A stretch of 64,000 nt of DNA from NCBI GenBank assembly GCA_018828125.1, contig JAHJWB010000003.1, forward strand, positions 339,034-403,033, given 5' to 3'. Each line of letters opens with the position of its first letter. Position 1 is the stretch's first letter. Shown here in pieces: positions 8,622 through 17,162 of the stretch. Origin of the DNA: Gammaproteobacteria bacterium (GTDB taxonomy: Bacteria; Pseudomonadota; Gammaproteobacteria; Burkholderiales; Burkholderiaceae_C). Both the position numbers and the translations under genes were made by a program. The notes under the pieces were generated by a model, which had not been told where the DNA came from, made no database searches, and saw only the letters and a list, made by a program, of their open reading frames with translations.

Positions 8622-8652
8622 ATTTGAAACCTTGAAGTCACTTGAAGGTCAA
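8622..8652 (-). promoter_or_regulatory. MerR-type promoter of the CDF gene
   Basis: Read leftward: -35 TTGACC (8652-8647), a 19-bp spacer and -10 TCAAAT (8627-8622). The overlong 19-bp spacer with a dyad inside it is the hallmark of promoters that MerR-family activators untwist. Confidence 0.7.
8629..8649. promoter_or_regulatory. Predicted operator for the CadR-type MerR regulator
   Basis: A 21-bp dyad: ACCTTGAAGT, a central C at 8639, then ACTTGAAGGT. Nine of ten arm positions are symmetric. The ACCTT...AAGGT ends resemble operators of ZntR/CueR/CadR-class regulators. It fills the spacer of the CDF promoter and lies immediately upstream of the merR ATG, so it probably also autoregulates that gene. 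Confidence 0.75.
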
Positions 8653-8656
8653 GCCC

Positions 8657-9121
8657 ATGACAACAAACAGTGTGCAATATCGGATCGGGGAAGCCGCCCA
8701 GCAATCGGGTGTGACCGCTGCCAATATCCGCTATTACGAAAAGGAAGGTTTGCTGGCGCCAGGGCTGCGCAGCGACAACAGTTACCGCCTATACACCGGG
8801 ACCGATGTGCACCGCCTGCGGTTCATTCGCCTGTGCCGCGCCATGGACATGTCACTGGACGAAGTGCGCACCCTTTTGGCCCTGGACTGGAGCAAGCAGG
8901 AGGACTGCGATGCCGCGCGCGATACCCTGGACGACCACTTGCAACATGTGCGGGCCCGCCTGAAGGAGCTTCAAGCGCTGGAGGCCGATCTGCTGACGCT
9001 GCGCAGCCGCTGTGATGGGTCGGATGCGCATTGCCACATCATCGAGACGCTTCACGCGCGCGCCGACGCCCAGCCGTTGGCGACCTCTGCTAGTACCCGG
9101 CCGGGCAAGCGCCATGTCTGA
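8657..9121 (+). CDS. cadR: Cd(II)/Pb(II)-responsive MerR-family regulator (CadR/PbrR-like)
   Basis: 154 residues. An N-terminal MerR winged helix (YRIGEAAQQSGVTAANIRYY, then NSYRLYTGTDVHRLRFIRLCR) and a dimerisation helix are followed by a metal-binding end. Three cysteines, C84 (EDCDAARD), C119 (RSRCDG) and C126 (AHCHII), match the CadR/PbrR trio that separates Cd/Pb sensors from Zn or Cu sensors. ATG 8657 is chosen because the operator dyad occupies the sequence just upstream; GAAGG provides a ribosome-binding site. It should activate the divergent CDF gene. Confidence 0.88.
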   Translation: MTTNSVQYRIGEAAQQSGVTAANIRYYEKEGLLAPGLRSDNSYRLYTGTDVHRLRFIRLCRAMDMSLDEVRTLLALDWSKQEDCDAARDTLDDHLQHVRARLKELQALEADLLTLRSRCDGSDAHCHIIETLHARADAQPLATSASTRPGKRHV

Positions 9122-9170
9122 CGCCCGCCGCAGTGCGCGTGTGAGGACATGTTTCACCTGGGTACTGAAA

Positions 9171-9240
9171 ACTCCTTCTTTGATAGCTGGCAGCGCTTTG
9201 TGGATAAGCGCTAGAGGCCAAAAACACGTTGAATTTTGTT
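9171..9240 (-). repeat. Intergenic palindromic repeat, family A copy 1
   Basis: Contains TTGATAGCTGGCAGCGCTTT followed by GTGGATAAGCGCTAGAGGCC, the core shared with the other six copies. The centre is a hairpin formed by AGCGCTT and AAGCGCT. It sits between cadR and the MlaE-like gene. Confidence 0.75.
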
Positions 9241-9267
9241 CCTTATGGCTTTTGGAGGGTAGCGAAC

Positions 9268-10089
9268 ATGCGCCGCTATGATCCGGCCATGATTTCGCGT
9301 TTGCCCGGCCTTTCCCTGCCCGAACGTGTGCTAAACACGGCGCGGCGTTGGGCTGTGGCATGGTGGCGCATCTTGTACCTCGGCGCTGTGGTGCTGGTGC
9401 TGGTGTTGTCGCCGTCCAGCTATGGCAAAGGCACCCGCAAGGCTCTGGCGCGCCACCTCTATCTGGACACCGCGCCTGTGTTGCTGGGCTTCACGGTGCT
9501 GGCGGCATTGATCAGCCTGGTGCTCACTCGCATTGTGGTCGTCACGGCGCTGAGCTATGGCTTGTCGCGCTATGCGCTAGAGATGGTGATTCGCGTGTTG
9601 GTACTGGAGCTGATCCCGCTGACCGCCGCGTTGTTTGTGGCCATGCGCTGCACCATCCCCAATGGAACTCAAATTTCGCGCTTGCGGCAACTGGGGCGTT
9701 TTGATGCGCTGCGCCACCAGGGCTCAGACCCTGTGCGGGTGGAGTTGTTGCCCCGTGTCGTCGCAGGTGTGTTTGCCAGCATCACGCTGGCCGCGTTGAG
9801 TTGTGTGGTGGCGCTGGTGCTGGCGTACCTGGGGGTATACGGCTTTAACCTGGCCGGGCTGCCCAGCTACACGCGAATGTTTGGCCAGGTGTTCACACCC
9901 AGCGTGACCATGGTGTTTGCACTCAAGACACTGTTTTTCAGCTTGGCGGTGGCGCTGATCCCCATGGCGGCGGGTTTGCATGACACCGGTGAGCGCACGC
10001 AGCCTGATTCCGAACTGGGAGGTCTTGCGCGTATGTTTGCCGTGCTGCTGCTGATCGAGGTCGCCTCGCTCATGGGCAACTATTACTGA
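9268..10089 (+). CDS. MlaE-family ABC transporter permease
   Basis: 273 residues with five or six hydrophobic segments and the family pattern LLPRVVAGVFASITLAALSC, where MlaE proteins have a PRV(L/I)A helix. Known MlaE permeases pair with an MlaF ATPase and an MlaD/MCE ring to move phospholipids between inner and outer membranes. Here the MlaD-like gene follows after 59 bp, but no ATPase gene is adjacent. ATG 9268 is supported by GGAGGG eight bases upstream; the longer frame from 9229 starts inside the repeat. The sequence is divergent, so the specific lipid substrate is unknown. Confidence 0.8.
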   Translation: MRRYDPAMISRLPGLSLPERVLNTARRWAVAWWRILYLGAVVLVLVLSPSSYGKGTRKALARHLYLDTAPVLLGFTVLAALISLVLTRIVVVTALSYGLSRYALEMVIRVLVLELIPLTAALFVAMRCTIPNGTQISRLRQLGRFDALRHQGSDPVRVELLPRVVAGVFASITLAALSCVVALVLAYLGVYGFNLAGLPSYTRMFGQVFTPSVTMVFALKTLFFSLAVALIPMAAGLHDTGERTQPDSELGGLARMFAVLLLIEVASLMGNYY

Positions 10090-10148
10090 CATCCCTGGCA
10101 GCCGGATGCTTGCGCCACTTTAGTCCCTCTCACATTTGATGACCCCTA

Positions 10149-11201
10149 ATGTCGCCCATGACCGATAAGAACGACCCCAGTCACGAAAGAGCGCCGCCTC
10201 CGGTCCCGCATGCAGACACGACGGGGGCGGGCGAACGCCTGCCCGTGGAAACCCTGCGCCCCGTGGCGTATCTGGAGATCAAGGCGGCCGCCTTGCTGCT
10301 GTTCACGCTGGCGCTCATCGTTGGGTCGGGGATGTACCTTTTGTACGCTCGGGGGGCTTTCGAGCCCACTCAAACCCTCGTGCTTACCGCTGACGACTCG
10401 GAAGGGGTGGTGGTCGGCATGGACATGACCTTCTCTGGCTTTCCTATCGGCCGTGTGCGCCGCATCGAGCTGGCCAACGAGGGCAACGCCCGCATCTTGA
10501 TCGACGTGCCGCGCAAGGATGCGCACTGGTTGCGCGAGTCGAGCGTCTTTACGCTGGTGCGCGGCATCGTGGGGGGCACCAATATTCGCGCCTACACCGG
10601 CATGTTGAGCGACTCGCCATTGCCTGATGGTGCGGTGCGGCCCGTGCTGCGCGGCGACGCCACGGCCGAGATTCCTCAGCTCATGTCATCCGCTCGTGAA
10701 CTGCTGACCAACCTTAACGCGCTGACAGCACAAGACGCAGCGCTTGGCAGCAGTCTGACCAATGTGCAGGCACTGACGGAGCGTCTCAATGGCCCGGGTG
10801 GCATGCTGGGTGTGCTCATGGGCACCGAGGCGGATGCCAAAAAGCTTGTGAGCACGCTCGATCGCACCAACGCGTTGCTAGCTCGCCTCGACGGCATGGC
10901 TGCGCGGGCTGACCGGCAAGTGTTTGGCAGCGACGGTAGCAAAGACGCCCTGGTGCCTGAGGTGCGTGCCACTGTCGCCCAGCTCAATGGATTGCTGGCG
11001 GACACGCGTACCAGCCTCAAAAAGGTCGACGCTGTATTGGTCGAGGCACAGGCTATCGGCGTCAATGCGCGGGAGGCCACCACCGACCTGGGCGCACTGC
11101 GCGCCGAGGTGGAGAGCAACTTGCGAAAAGTGGAAAGCCTGGTCAATGAAATCAACCGCAAATGGCCCTTTGCGCGGGACACGGAGCTCAAGCTGCCATG
11201 A
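10149..11201 (+). CDS. MlaD/MCE-domain periplasmic lipid-transport protein
   Basis: 350 residues: a Pro-rich cytoplasmic N-terminus, one membrane helix at about residues 46-68 (AALLLFTLALIVGSGMYLLY) and an MCE domain (VVVGMDMTFSGFPIGRVRRI, then VRGIVGGTNIRAYTG). After this comes a long helical region (LLTNLNALT..., ALTERLNGPGG). MCE proteins form hexameric rings that carry lipids across the periplasm. Its stop overlaps the next lipoprotein start by 4 bp. It most likely works with the upstream MlaE-like permease; the ATPase must be encoded elsewhere. Confidence 0.87.
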   Translation: MSPMTDKNDPSHERAPPPVPHADTTGAGERLPVETLRPVAYLEIKAAALLLFTLALIVGSGMYLLYARGAFEPTQTLVLTADDSEGVVVGMDMTFSGFPIGRVRRIELANEGNARILIDVPRKDAHWLRESSVFTLVRGIVGGTNIRAYTGMLSDSPLPDGAVRPVLRGDATAEIPQLMSSARELLTNLNALTAQDAALGSSLTNVQALTERLNGPGGMLGVLMGTEADAKKLVSTLDRTNALLARLDGMAARADRQVFGSDGSKDALVPEVRATVAQLNGLLADTRTSLKKVDAVLVEAQAIGVNAREATTDLGALRAEVESNLRKVESLVNEINRKWPFARDTELKLP

Positions 11202-11884
11202 AGCGATCTGACGTGATGACTGTGCGGCGGTTTATGTACGGCGGCCTTTTCGTTGGCTCCATGTTGCTGGTGGCTTGCTCCAGCAAACCGCCTGTGCCGG
11301 ACTGGCAGATGAACGCGCAGGGCGCGTCAGAGAAAGCCTTGGAAGCCTACTTGTCCGGCAACGCGCGCGTTGAAGCCCTGGAGTGGGACCGCGCCCGCGC
11401 CGAAGTCGCCCGTACCGGGCGACCAGATCTTCTGGCCCGGCTGGAACTCATGCGTTGTGCTGCGCAGGTTGCCAGCCTGGTTATCGGCCCTTGTGACCGG
11501 TTTGAACCGCTGCGAGCAGATGCTGCGCCCCCTGAGCTGGCGTATGCAGACTACCTGGCGGGGCGCTTGGACCCCGCGCAAGTGGCCCTGCTGCCAGAAG
11601 CCCAGCGCAAGGTGGCCTCTGGCACTGTGACCACTTTGGCGGGCCTTGAAGACCCGTTGTCCCGTCTGGTGGCGGCGGGTGTGCTGTTCCAAACGGGGAA
11701 GGCCAGCCCTGCGGTCATCGCTGAGGCAGCGGAGGCGGCGTCTGCACGAGGGTGGCGCAGGCCGCTCATGGCTTGGCTGACGCTGCAGGTACAAAGAGCA
11801 GATGCGGCGGGTGATGCCCAAGCCGCGGCGTCATTGCGTCGCCGTCTCGCGGTCGTCGAGCAAGGCAATCCACGGGGGAAGTAG
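11198..11884 (+). CDS. Lipoprotein of unknown function coupled to the MlaD-like gene
   Basis: 228 residues. A signal peptide ends in a lipobox (MLLVAC, then SSKPP), so the mature protein is probably lipid-anchored in the envelope. The body is Ala/Arg-rich and helical (EKALEAYLSGNARVEALEWD) with a TPR-like feel and two further Cys. The ATGA overlap with mlaD places it in the same operon, in the position where many MCE systems carry an auxiliary lipoprotein, but it does not resemble the usual auxiliary family by eye. It is inferred to be an envelope partner of that transporter. Confidence 0.72.
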   Translation: MKRSDVMTVRRFMYGGLFVGSMLLVACSSKPPVPDWQMNAQGASEKALEAYLSGNARVEALEWDRARAEVARTGRPDLLARLELMRCAAQVASLVIGPCDRFEPLRADAAPPELAYADYLAGRLDPAQVALLPEAQRKVASGTVTTLAGLEDPLSRLVAAGVLFQTGKASPAVIAEAAEAASARGWRRPLMAWLTLQVQRADAAGDAQAAASLRRRLAVVEQGNPRGK

Positions 11885-11926
11885 GCGAACGACGCTACCT
11901 TAGTTCGGTGGCTTGACTGAAACCGC

Positions 11927-12307
11927 TCAGCGCAGACGGGCTTGGAGCTGAGTTTCGATGTGCTCGCGCTCTGCCGCAAATTGCTGCGCATCGATTTCGT
12001 TGGCTTCGTATTTGCGGGCCGTGGACAGCAACAGAACAGTGTTTTCTAGTCGCGTGTCTTGCTGCAGTGACGAAGGCAGCGCAGTGAGTCGGTCAAAGCT
12101 CTGCTTATAGAGTTCACTCCAGGTCAACATGCCCGCCTGGGCTTGAGCGCGAGCTCTGTCGTGCCAGCGAGTGAACTCTTCCAGCGCCACATCACGTGGG
12201 CTTGAGCATCCGGTCACCGCTGCCAGCAACACGGCCGCTACCAGAAGGCGAGACGCGGAGATAGGTGAATAAAAACGGCCTGCAGAGTTTCGAAAACGTG
12301 GTGTCAC
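11927..12307 (-). CDS. Small lipoprotein of unknown function
   Basis: 126 residues with a hydrophobic signal (LLVAAVLLAAVTGC) ending in a lipobox, then a charged helical body (EEFTRWHDRARAQAQAG, AAEREHIETQLQARLR). I set the start at GTG 12307 because GGAGGA lies five bases upstream and the signal peptide then sits near the N-terminus; the longer frame to 12418 would bury it. It converges on the MlaD-operon lipoprotein gene. Family not recognised. Confidence 0.66.
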   Translation of the reverse strand: MTPRFRNSAGRFYSPISASRLLVAAVLLAAVTGCSSPRDVALEEFTRWHDRARAQAQAGMLTWSELYKQSFDRLTALPSSLQQDTRLENTVLLLSTARKYEANEIDAQQFAAEREHIETQLQARLR

Positions 12308-12459
12308 GATCGTCCTCCATTCTTGAGTGCCACCGAATTGCCGGTGTGCAGCGCCGAATGGTACTCCGATGCTATCGTTTTTGCTAGCCCGAGCCGTGTG
12401 GCTCACAAAATGGGTCATTCCCCGACGATGCCCGTAAGCACTGCAGAAGAATTTTGGAT

Positions 12460-12642
12460 CTATTCGAACAAGCCAGTGGGCAAGATCTGGTCCAACCCGT
12501 TCGGTACCGCTGTCATCGAGTCCACTGCGGGCACTGCCACATCAGGGGTCAGCAGTGCCATGGAGGCCAGCACAGCCAACACCACGGTACCAAGGAAGCT
12601 GAGCAGAGCACGCGCGCTGGGCGACAAGTGACGTTGTTTCAT
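12460..12642 (-). CDS. Small single-pass membrane protein
   Basis: 60 residues beginning MKQRHLSPSARALLSFLG with one hydrophobic helix (LGTVVLAVLASMALL) and a short outer tail. The ATG is preceded by GGAAGGAAG, a strong ribosome-binding site, which supports translation. No family recognised. Confidence 0.55.
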   Translation of the reverse strand: MKQRHLSPSARALLSFLGTVVLAVLASMALLTPDVAVPAVDSMTAVPNGLDQILPTGLFE

Positions 12643-12827
12643 GCTGGCTTCCTTCCAAAAATTGGGGTGCGGGGGCCACAATGACCACCCAAGTCAGCCT
12701 CAATGGCCGATGGATGAGATTTCAGCAAAGAGCCACAGTTCCGTCTGTCAGACAAGTGCGATACCGTATCTGCAGAAGCATCGTTACGCATGGTTGCAAA
12801 TGCAGCCAAGCGCAATAGCAAAAACAA

Positions 12828-12857
12828 AAAACCCGCACTTTATAAGGTGCGGGTTTT
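12828..12857 (-). terminator. Rho-independent terminator downstream of tRNA-Ser
   Basis: Stem AAAACCCGCAC with GTGCGGGTTTT around an 8-base loop. Read leftward it is followed by a T-rich run, as expected for a terminator 40 bp past the tRNA 3' end. The T run in the other direction is weaker. Confidence 0.85.
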
Positions 12858-12897
12858 GTGTTTGATTCGCTTTCATTGGATATGAAAGCTGACTGTC

Positions 12898-12987
<90 letters not shown>

Positions 12988-12997
12988 GAAGCCCACG

Positions 12998-13003
12998 ATT
13001 ATA
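12998..13003 (-). promoter_or_regulatory. Likely -10 element of the tRNA-Ser promoter
   Basis: A perfect TATAAT on the minus strand ends ten bases before the tRNA 5' end. No good -35 hexamer is visible at 16-18 bp spacing. Confidence 0.5.
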
Positions 13004-13068
13004 GCCATAGGCGAACAGGTATTTTGATGGGGCGCCGAATTCAAGCTAAAAATGCCGGATTCGATCGC

Positions 13069-13983
13069 TCAGGTTGCCTTCTGCATTTGAAGCATCTTCA
13101 TGGCCGAGCCGATCAACGCCGACACCTCGGTCATGTTGCTCGGCACGATGAGGGTGGTGGTCGCGTCTGCTGCCACGCGTCCGTAGGCTTCTACTGCTTT
13201 TTCAGCCACCTTGAGCTGTACTGCCTGTTCACCACCAGGCTGGCGGATGGCGGCGGCCACGCGCTCGATGGCTTGGGCGGTAGCTTCTGCCACGGCGGTA
13301 ATAGAGGCGGCCTCACCCTGGGCGTTGTTGATCTGGGCCTGCTTTTCGCCTTCAGAGCGGGCGATGAAGGCCTCGCGCTCGCCCGTGGCGATGTTGATTT
13401 GTTCCTGGCGGCGGCCTTCTGACGCAGCGATCAAGGCGCGCTTTTCGCGCTCGGCGGTGATTTGCGCCTGCATGGCATGCAAAATTTCCTTCGGAGGCGT
13501 CAGGTCCTTGATTTCGTAGCGCAAAACCTTCACGCCCCAGTTCAGTGCTGCTTCGTCGATGGCCTGCACGATCTGCGCGTTGATGATGTCGCGCTCTTCA
13601 AAGGTCTTGTCCAGCTCCAGCTTGCCGATGACCGAGCGCAGGGAGGTTTGCGCCAGCTGCGTGACCGCCATGATGTAGTTGCTGGAGCCATAGCTCGCAC
13701 GCATTGGGTCGGTCACCTGAAAGTACAGGATGCCGTCCACCTGCAATTGCGTGTTGTCGCGCGTGATGCAGACCTGGCTGGGAACATCTAGCGGGATTTC
13801 TTTCAGGCTGTGTTTGTAAGCCACTTTGTCGACAAAAGGCACCAGAAAATTCAAGCCCGGCGTAAGCGTACCTGCATATTTGCCCAGTCGCTCCTTGACC
13901 CAGGCATTTTGTTGGGGCACGACCTTGACGGAGCGTGCGATGAAGATCACCGCAATGATGAGAATGACGATGGCGATTTCCAT
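13069..13983 (-). CDS. SPFH-domain membrane protein (QmcA/paraslipin type)
   Basis: 304 residues: an N-terminal membrane anchor (IAIVILIIAVIFIA) and an SPFH domain (VVPQQNAWVKERLGKYAGTL, PGLNFLVPFVDKVAYKHSLK, VDGILYFQVTDPMRASYGSS). A long charged helix follows (AEREKRALIAASEGRRQEQI). This is the stomatin/paraslipin class, which forms large cages on the inner membrane and scaffolds membrane domains or proteases. The NfeD gene lies 46 bp upstream on the same strand, the standard SPFH/NfeD operon. Confidence 0.92.
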   Translation of the reverse strand: MEIAIVILIIAVIFIARSVKVVPQQNAWVKERLGKYAGTLTPGLNFLVPFVDKVAYKHSLKEIPLDVPSQVCITRDNTQLQVDGILYFQVTDPMRASYGSSNYIMAVTQLAQTSLRSVIGKLELDKTFEERDIINAQIVQAIDEAALNWGVKVLRYEIKDLTPPKEILHAMQAQITAEREKRALIAASEGRRQEQINIATGEREAFIARSEGEKQAQINNAQGEAASITAVAEATAQAIERVAAAIRQPGGEQAVQLKVAEKAVEAYGRVAADATTTLIVPSNMTEVSALIGSAMKMLQMQKAT

Positions 13984-14029
13984 GGGAAGCCTTCTTTCTT
14001 TGTTGTTCCTGCAGATGTTGGAATTGGCT

Positions 14030-14455
14030 TTACACAGGGTCTACCAGCAGGCGGTTGCCTACCAGCTCTGACACGCGGTGCATGCCTGTCGATGGCGTGA
14101 CGCCAGCGCGATGGATGGCCGTCCAGGTGGCGCCCCGGTATTTCACCGAAGTGGTGCCGTCGGGGTTCCAGCTTTCGATCATGATGGTTTCGCCCACGTC
14201 CAGATTGACGCTGCGGTCCGCGCGCGCGGATGGGTCGCCTGGGCGTCGTTTTTTGACGAGGTACCACGCCACCACAGCCCCGCCGCCGAAGATGGCTGCA
14301 GAGACGATCTGCAATGCGATCGGAAGCCCCAGGTGCGCAGCCAGTGCCGCCGCCACCAGGCCTATCGCCACCATGAGCAGATAAAAAGTACCGGTCAGCA
14401 GCTCCGCCACGACCACCGCCCCCGCTGCCAGCCACCAAATTGTGGATTCCTCCAT
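14030..14455 (-). CDS. NfeD-family membrane protein
   Basis: 141 residues: two or three N-terminal hydrophobic helices (IWWLAAGAVVVAELLTGTFY) and a C-terminal OB-fold (VGETIMIESWNPDGTTSVKY, RGATWTAI). NfeD proteins partner SPFH proteins in the inner membrane, and the SPFH gene follows directly. ATG 14455 is supported by AGGAGGT; the longer frame to 14521 is unlikely. Confidence 0.9.
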   Translation of the reverse strand: MEESTIWWLAAGAVVVAELLTGTFYLLMVAIGLVAAALAAHLGLPIALQIVSAAIFGGGAVVAWYLVKKRRPGDPSARADRSVNLDVGETIMIESWNPDGTTSVKYRGATWTAIHRAGVTPSTGMHRVSELVGNRLLVDPV

Positions 14456-14602
14456 ATAAGACCTCCTCGTTATGGTTGTGTTTAGTGCACCACATTCTGG
14501 GTCAAATAGGTGGCAGTTCAAAGGCGCGTCAACGTTATTCCTTACACTTCGCGCCTATTTCGTTTTTTGGCCGGGCAGGGCACGGTTGCACGGAGGCTGC
14601 GC

Positions 14603-16972
14603 ATGAAGTTTCGCTTTCCCATCATCATCATCGATGAAGACTATCGTTCAGAGAACACATCGGGCCTGGGCATTCGTGCGCTGGCGCAGGCCATCGAGGC
14701 CGAGGGCTTTGAGGTCGTGGGTGTTACGAGTTACGGTGACCTCTCGCAGTTTGCCCAACAGCAAAGCCGGGCCAGTGCATTCATCCTGTCCATTGACGAC
14801 GAGGAGTTCTCGGGCGGCGACGGCCTGGACCCCATTGTGCTGAGCCTTCGCAATTTCATTGGCGAAGTGCGCCGCAAGAACACCGAAGTACCGATCTACG
14901 TGCACGGTGAGACCAAGACCAGCCGCCACCTGCCCAACGACATCTTGCGCGAGCTGCATGGCTTCATCCACATGTTCGAGGACACCCCCGAATTCGTCGC
15001 GCGGCACATCATCCGCGAGGCCAAGAGCTACCTGGAGGGCGTGCAACCGCCATTTTTCAAGGCGCTGCTCGACTATGCAGAAGACGGCTCGTACAGCTGG
15101 CACTGCCCAGGGCACTCGGGCGGCGTGGCCTTCCTGAAAAGCCCGGTGGGCCAGATGTACCACCAGTTTTACGGCGAGAACATGCTGCGTGCCGACGTGT
15201 GCAACGCGGTGGAAGAGCTTGGCCAGCTGCTGGACCACAACGGTGCCATCGGCGAGAGCGAGCGCAACGCCGCGCGCATCTTCAATGCCGACCACTGCTT
15301 CTTCGTGACCAACGGCACCAGTACCTCAAACAAGATGGTGTGGCACCACACGGTGGCTCCGGGCGATGTGGTGGTGGTGGACCGAAACTGCCACAAATCC
15401 ATCCTGCACAGCATCATCATGACCGGTGCTATCCCCGTGTTCATGAAGCCCACCCGTAACCACTTCGGCATCATCGGGCCCATCCCGCAAAGTGAGTTCG
15501 AGCCCGAGGCTATCCAGGCCAAGATCAAGGCGAACCCGTTGCTCAAGGGCGTGGATGCCAAGAAGGTGAAACCGCGCGTGCTCACGCTCACGCAATCCAC
15601 CTATGACGGCGTGTTGTACAACACCGAGACCATCAAGGGCATGCTCGATGGCTACGTGGACAACCTGCACTTCGACGAGGCCTGGTTGCCCCACGCAGCC
15701 TTCCATCCCTTTTATGGCACCTATCACGCCATGGGCAAGAAGCGCACCCGCCCCAAGCACTCGGTGACGTACGCCACGCAGTCCATCCACAAGCTGCTGG
15801 CCGGCATCAGCCAGGCCAGCCATGTACTGGTGCAGGACTCGCAGACTACCAAGCTGGACCGCCACCTCTTCAACGAGGCCTACCTGATGCACACCAGCAC
15901 CAGCCCGCAGTACAGCATCATCGCCAGCTGCGATGTGGCCGCTGCCATGATGGAGCCGCCCGGCGGCACCGCGCTGGTGGAAGAAAGTATTCTGGAGGCG
16001 CTCGACTTCCGCCGCGCCATGCGCCAGATCGAGAACGACTTCGGCAAGAAGGACTGGTGGTTCAAGGTTTGGGGCCCTGAGAAGCTCGTGGACGAAGGCA
16101 TTGGCCGCGCAGAAGACTGGATCATCCGCAGCGACAGCAAGAGCAAGAAGGCGGGCGCCAAGTGGCACGGTTTTGGGCAGCTCGCCGACGGCTTCAACAT
16201 GCTGGACCCGATCAAGTCCACCATCGTCACGCCGGGCCTGAACCTGGACGGAAAATTCGACAAGACCGGCATCCCCGCGTCCATCGTCACCAAGTACCTG
16301 GCCGAGCACGGCGTGGTGGTCGAGAAGACGGGCCTGTACAGCTTCTTCGTGATGTTCACCATCGGCATCACCAAGGGCCGCTGGAACACGCTGCTCACCG
16401 CGCTGCAGCAGTTCAAGGACGACTACGAGAAGAACCAGCCCATGTGGCGCATCCTTCCCGAGTTCTGCCAGCAGCACAAGCGCTACGAGCGCATGGGCCT
16501 GCAGGACCTGTGCCAACACGTGCATACGATGTACGCCAAGTACGACATCGCGCGCCTGACCACCGAGATGTACCTGTCCGACCTGACGCCTGCCATGAAG
16601 CCGTCAGATGCGTATGCACACATCGCCCACCGCCAGACAGACCGCGTGGAGATCGACCACCTGGAAGGCCGCATCACTGTGGGGCTGGTAACACCCTACC
16701 CACCGGGCATTCCGTTGTTGATCCCGGGCGAGGTGTTCAACAAAAAGATCGTGGATTACCTCAAGTTCGCGCGCGAGTTTGCCAAGCTGTGTCCCGGTTT
16801 CGAAACCGACATTCACGGACTGGTCGAAGTTGAAGACGAAACGGGGCAAGTGCGTTACTACGCTGACTGTGTGGCAGATCAATCAAAGCCTGGCAAGAAC
16901 CCCAAGCCGCTGGCGACTGCCAAAAACCTGGTTCAGGTGGGCGATGATGGCCCTTATAGTCGCAATGTCTGA
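14603..16972 (+). CDS. Orn/Lys/Arg decarboxylase, fold-type I PLP enzyme
   Basis: 789 residues. An N-terminal receiver-like wing domain (IIIIDEDYRSENTSGLG), a PLP domain with WHCPGHSGGVAFLKSP and FVTNGTSTSNKMVWH, the Asp region LHFDEAWLPHAAFHP, and the PLP lysine K397 in TQSIHKLLAGISQASH. The C-terminal domain carries EKTGLYSFFVMFTIGITKGR. The length fits the large decameric amino acid decarboxylases that consume a proton and make agmatine, cadaverine or putrescine. Which amino acid is used cannot be decided by eye. ATG 14603 has CGGAGG upstream; the frame before it is an extension. Confidence 0.92.
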   Translation: MKFRFPIIIIDEDYRSENTSGLGIRALAQAIEAEGFEVVGVTSYGDLSQFAQQQSRASAFILSIDDEEFSGGDGLDPIVLSLRNFIGEVRRKNTEVPIYVHGETKTSRHLPNDILRELHGFIHMFEDTPEFVARHIIREAKSYLEGVQPPFFKALLDYAEDGSYSWHCPGHSGGVAFLKSPVGQMYHQFYGENMLRADVCNAVEELGQLLDHNGAIGESERNAARIFNADHCFFVTNGTSTSNKMVWHHTVAPGDVVVVDRNCHKSILHSIIMTGAIPVFMKPTRNHFGIIGPIPQSEFEPEAIQAKIKANPLLKGVDAKKVKPRVLTLTQSTYDGVLYNTETIKGMLDGYVDNLHFDEAWLPHAAFHPFYGTYHAMGKKRTRPKHSVTYATQSIHKLLAGISQASHVLVQDSQTTKLDRHLFNEAYLMHTSTSPQYSIIASCDVAAAMMEPPGGTALVEESILEALDFRRAMRQIENDFGKKDWWFKVWGPEKLVDEGIGRAEDWIIRSDSKSKKAGAKWHGFGQLADGFNMLDPIKSTIVTPGLNLDGKFDKTGIPASIVTKYLAEHGVVVEKTGLYSFFVMFTIGITKGRWNTLLTALQQFKDDYEKNQPMWRILPEFCQQHKRYERMGLQDLCQHVHTMYAKYDIARLTTEMYLSDLTPAMKPSDAYAHIAHRQTDRVEIDHLEGRITVGLVTPYPPGIPLLIPGEVFNKKIVDYLKFAREFAKLCPGFETDIHGLVEVEDETGQVRYYADCVADQSKPGKNPKPLATAKNLVQVGDDGPYSRNV

Positions 16973-17028
16973 GCTTGCGTTGAACCCGAGCTGACGCATC
17001 GGTGCCGTCGCGCACCGAACAGCATGAG

Positions 17029-17065
17029 TCGCTCCCCGGCAAACGCCGCGGAGCGATTCTTTTTT
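17029..17065 (+). terminator. Rho-independent terminator after the decarboxylase gene
   Basis: TCGCTCC pairs with GGAGCGA, extended inside by CCGGC and GCCG around AAAC, and is followed by TTCTTTTTT. It lies 57 bp after the decarboxylase stop. Confidence 0.85.
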
Positions 17066-17162
17066 GCGCTGTTGAATCTACTGGGCCCGTGCCTGCGTAT
17101 GGACTGACAGCCGCGTGATTTTCAGGCGGTGACCGTTGATCCATTACTTCCAGGAGATACCC

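Noticed and set aside
12323..12684. Plus-strand small open frames over the small membrane-protein gene
   Set aside because: No ribosome-binding sites and no hydrophobic or domain pattern; the minus-strand 60-residue frame has both.
15326..16525. Long minus-strand open frame (399 codons) inside the decarboxylase gene
   Set aside because: Antisense shadow of a strongly conserved gene; its composition is a biased Val/Leu/His/Gly mix with no family pattern.
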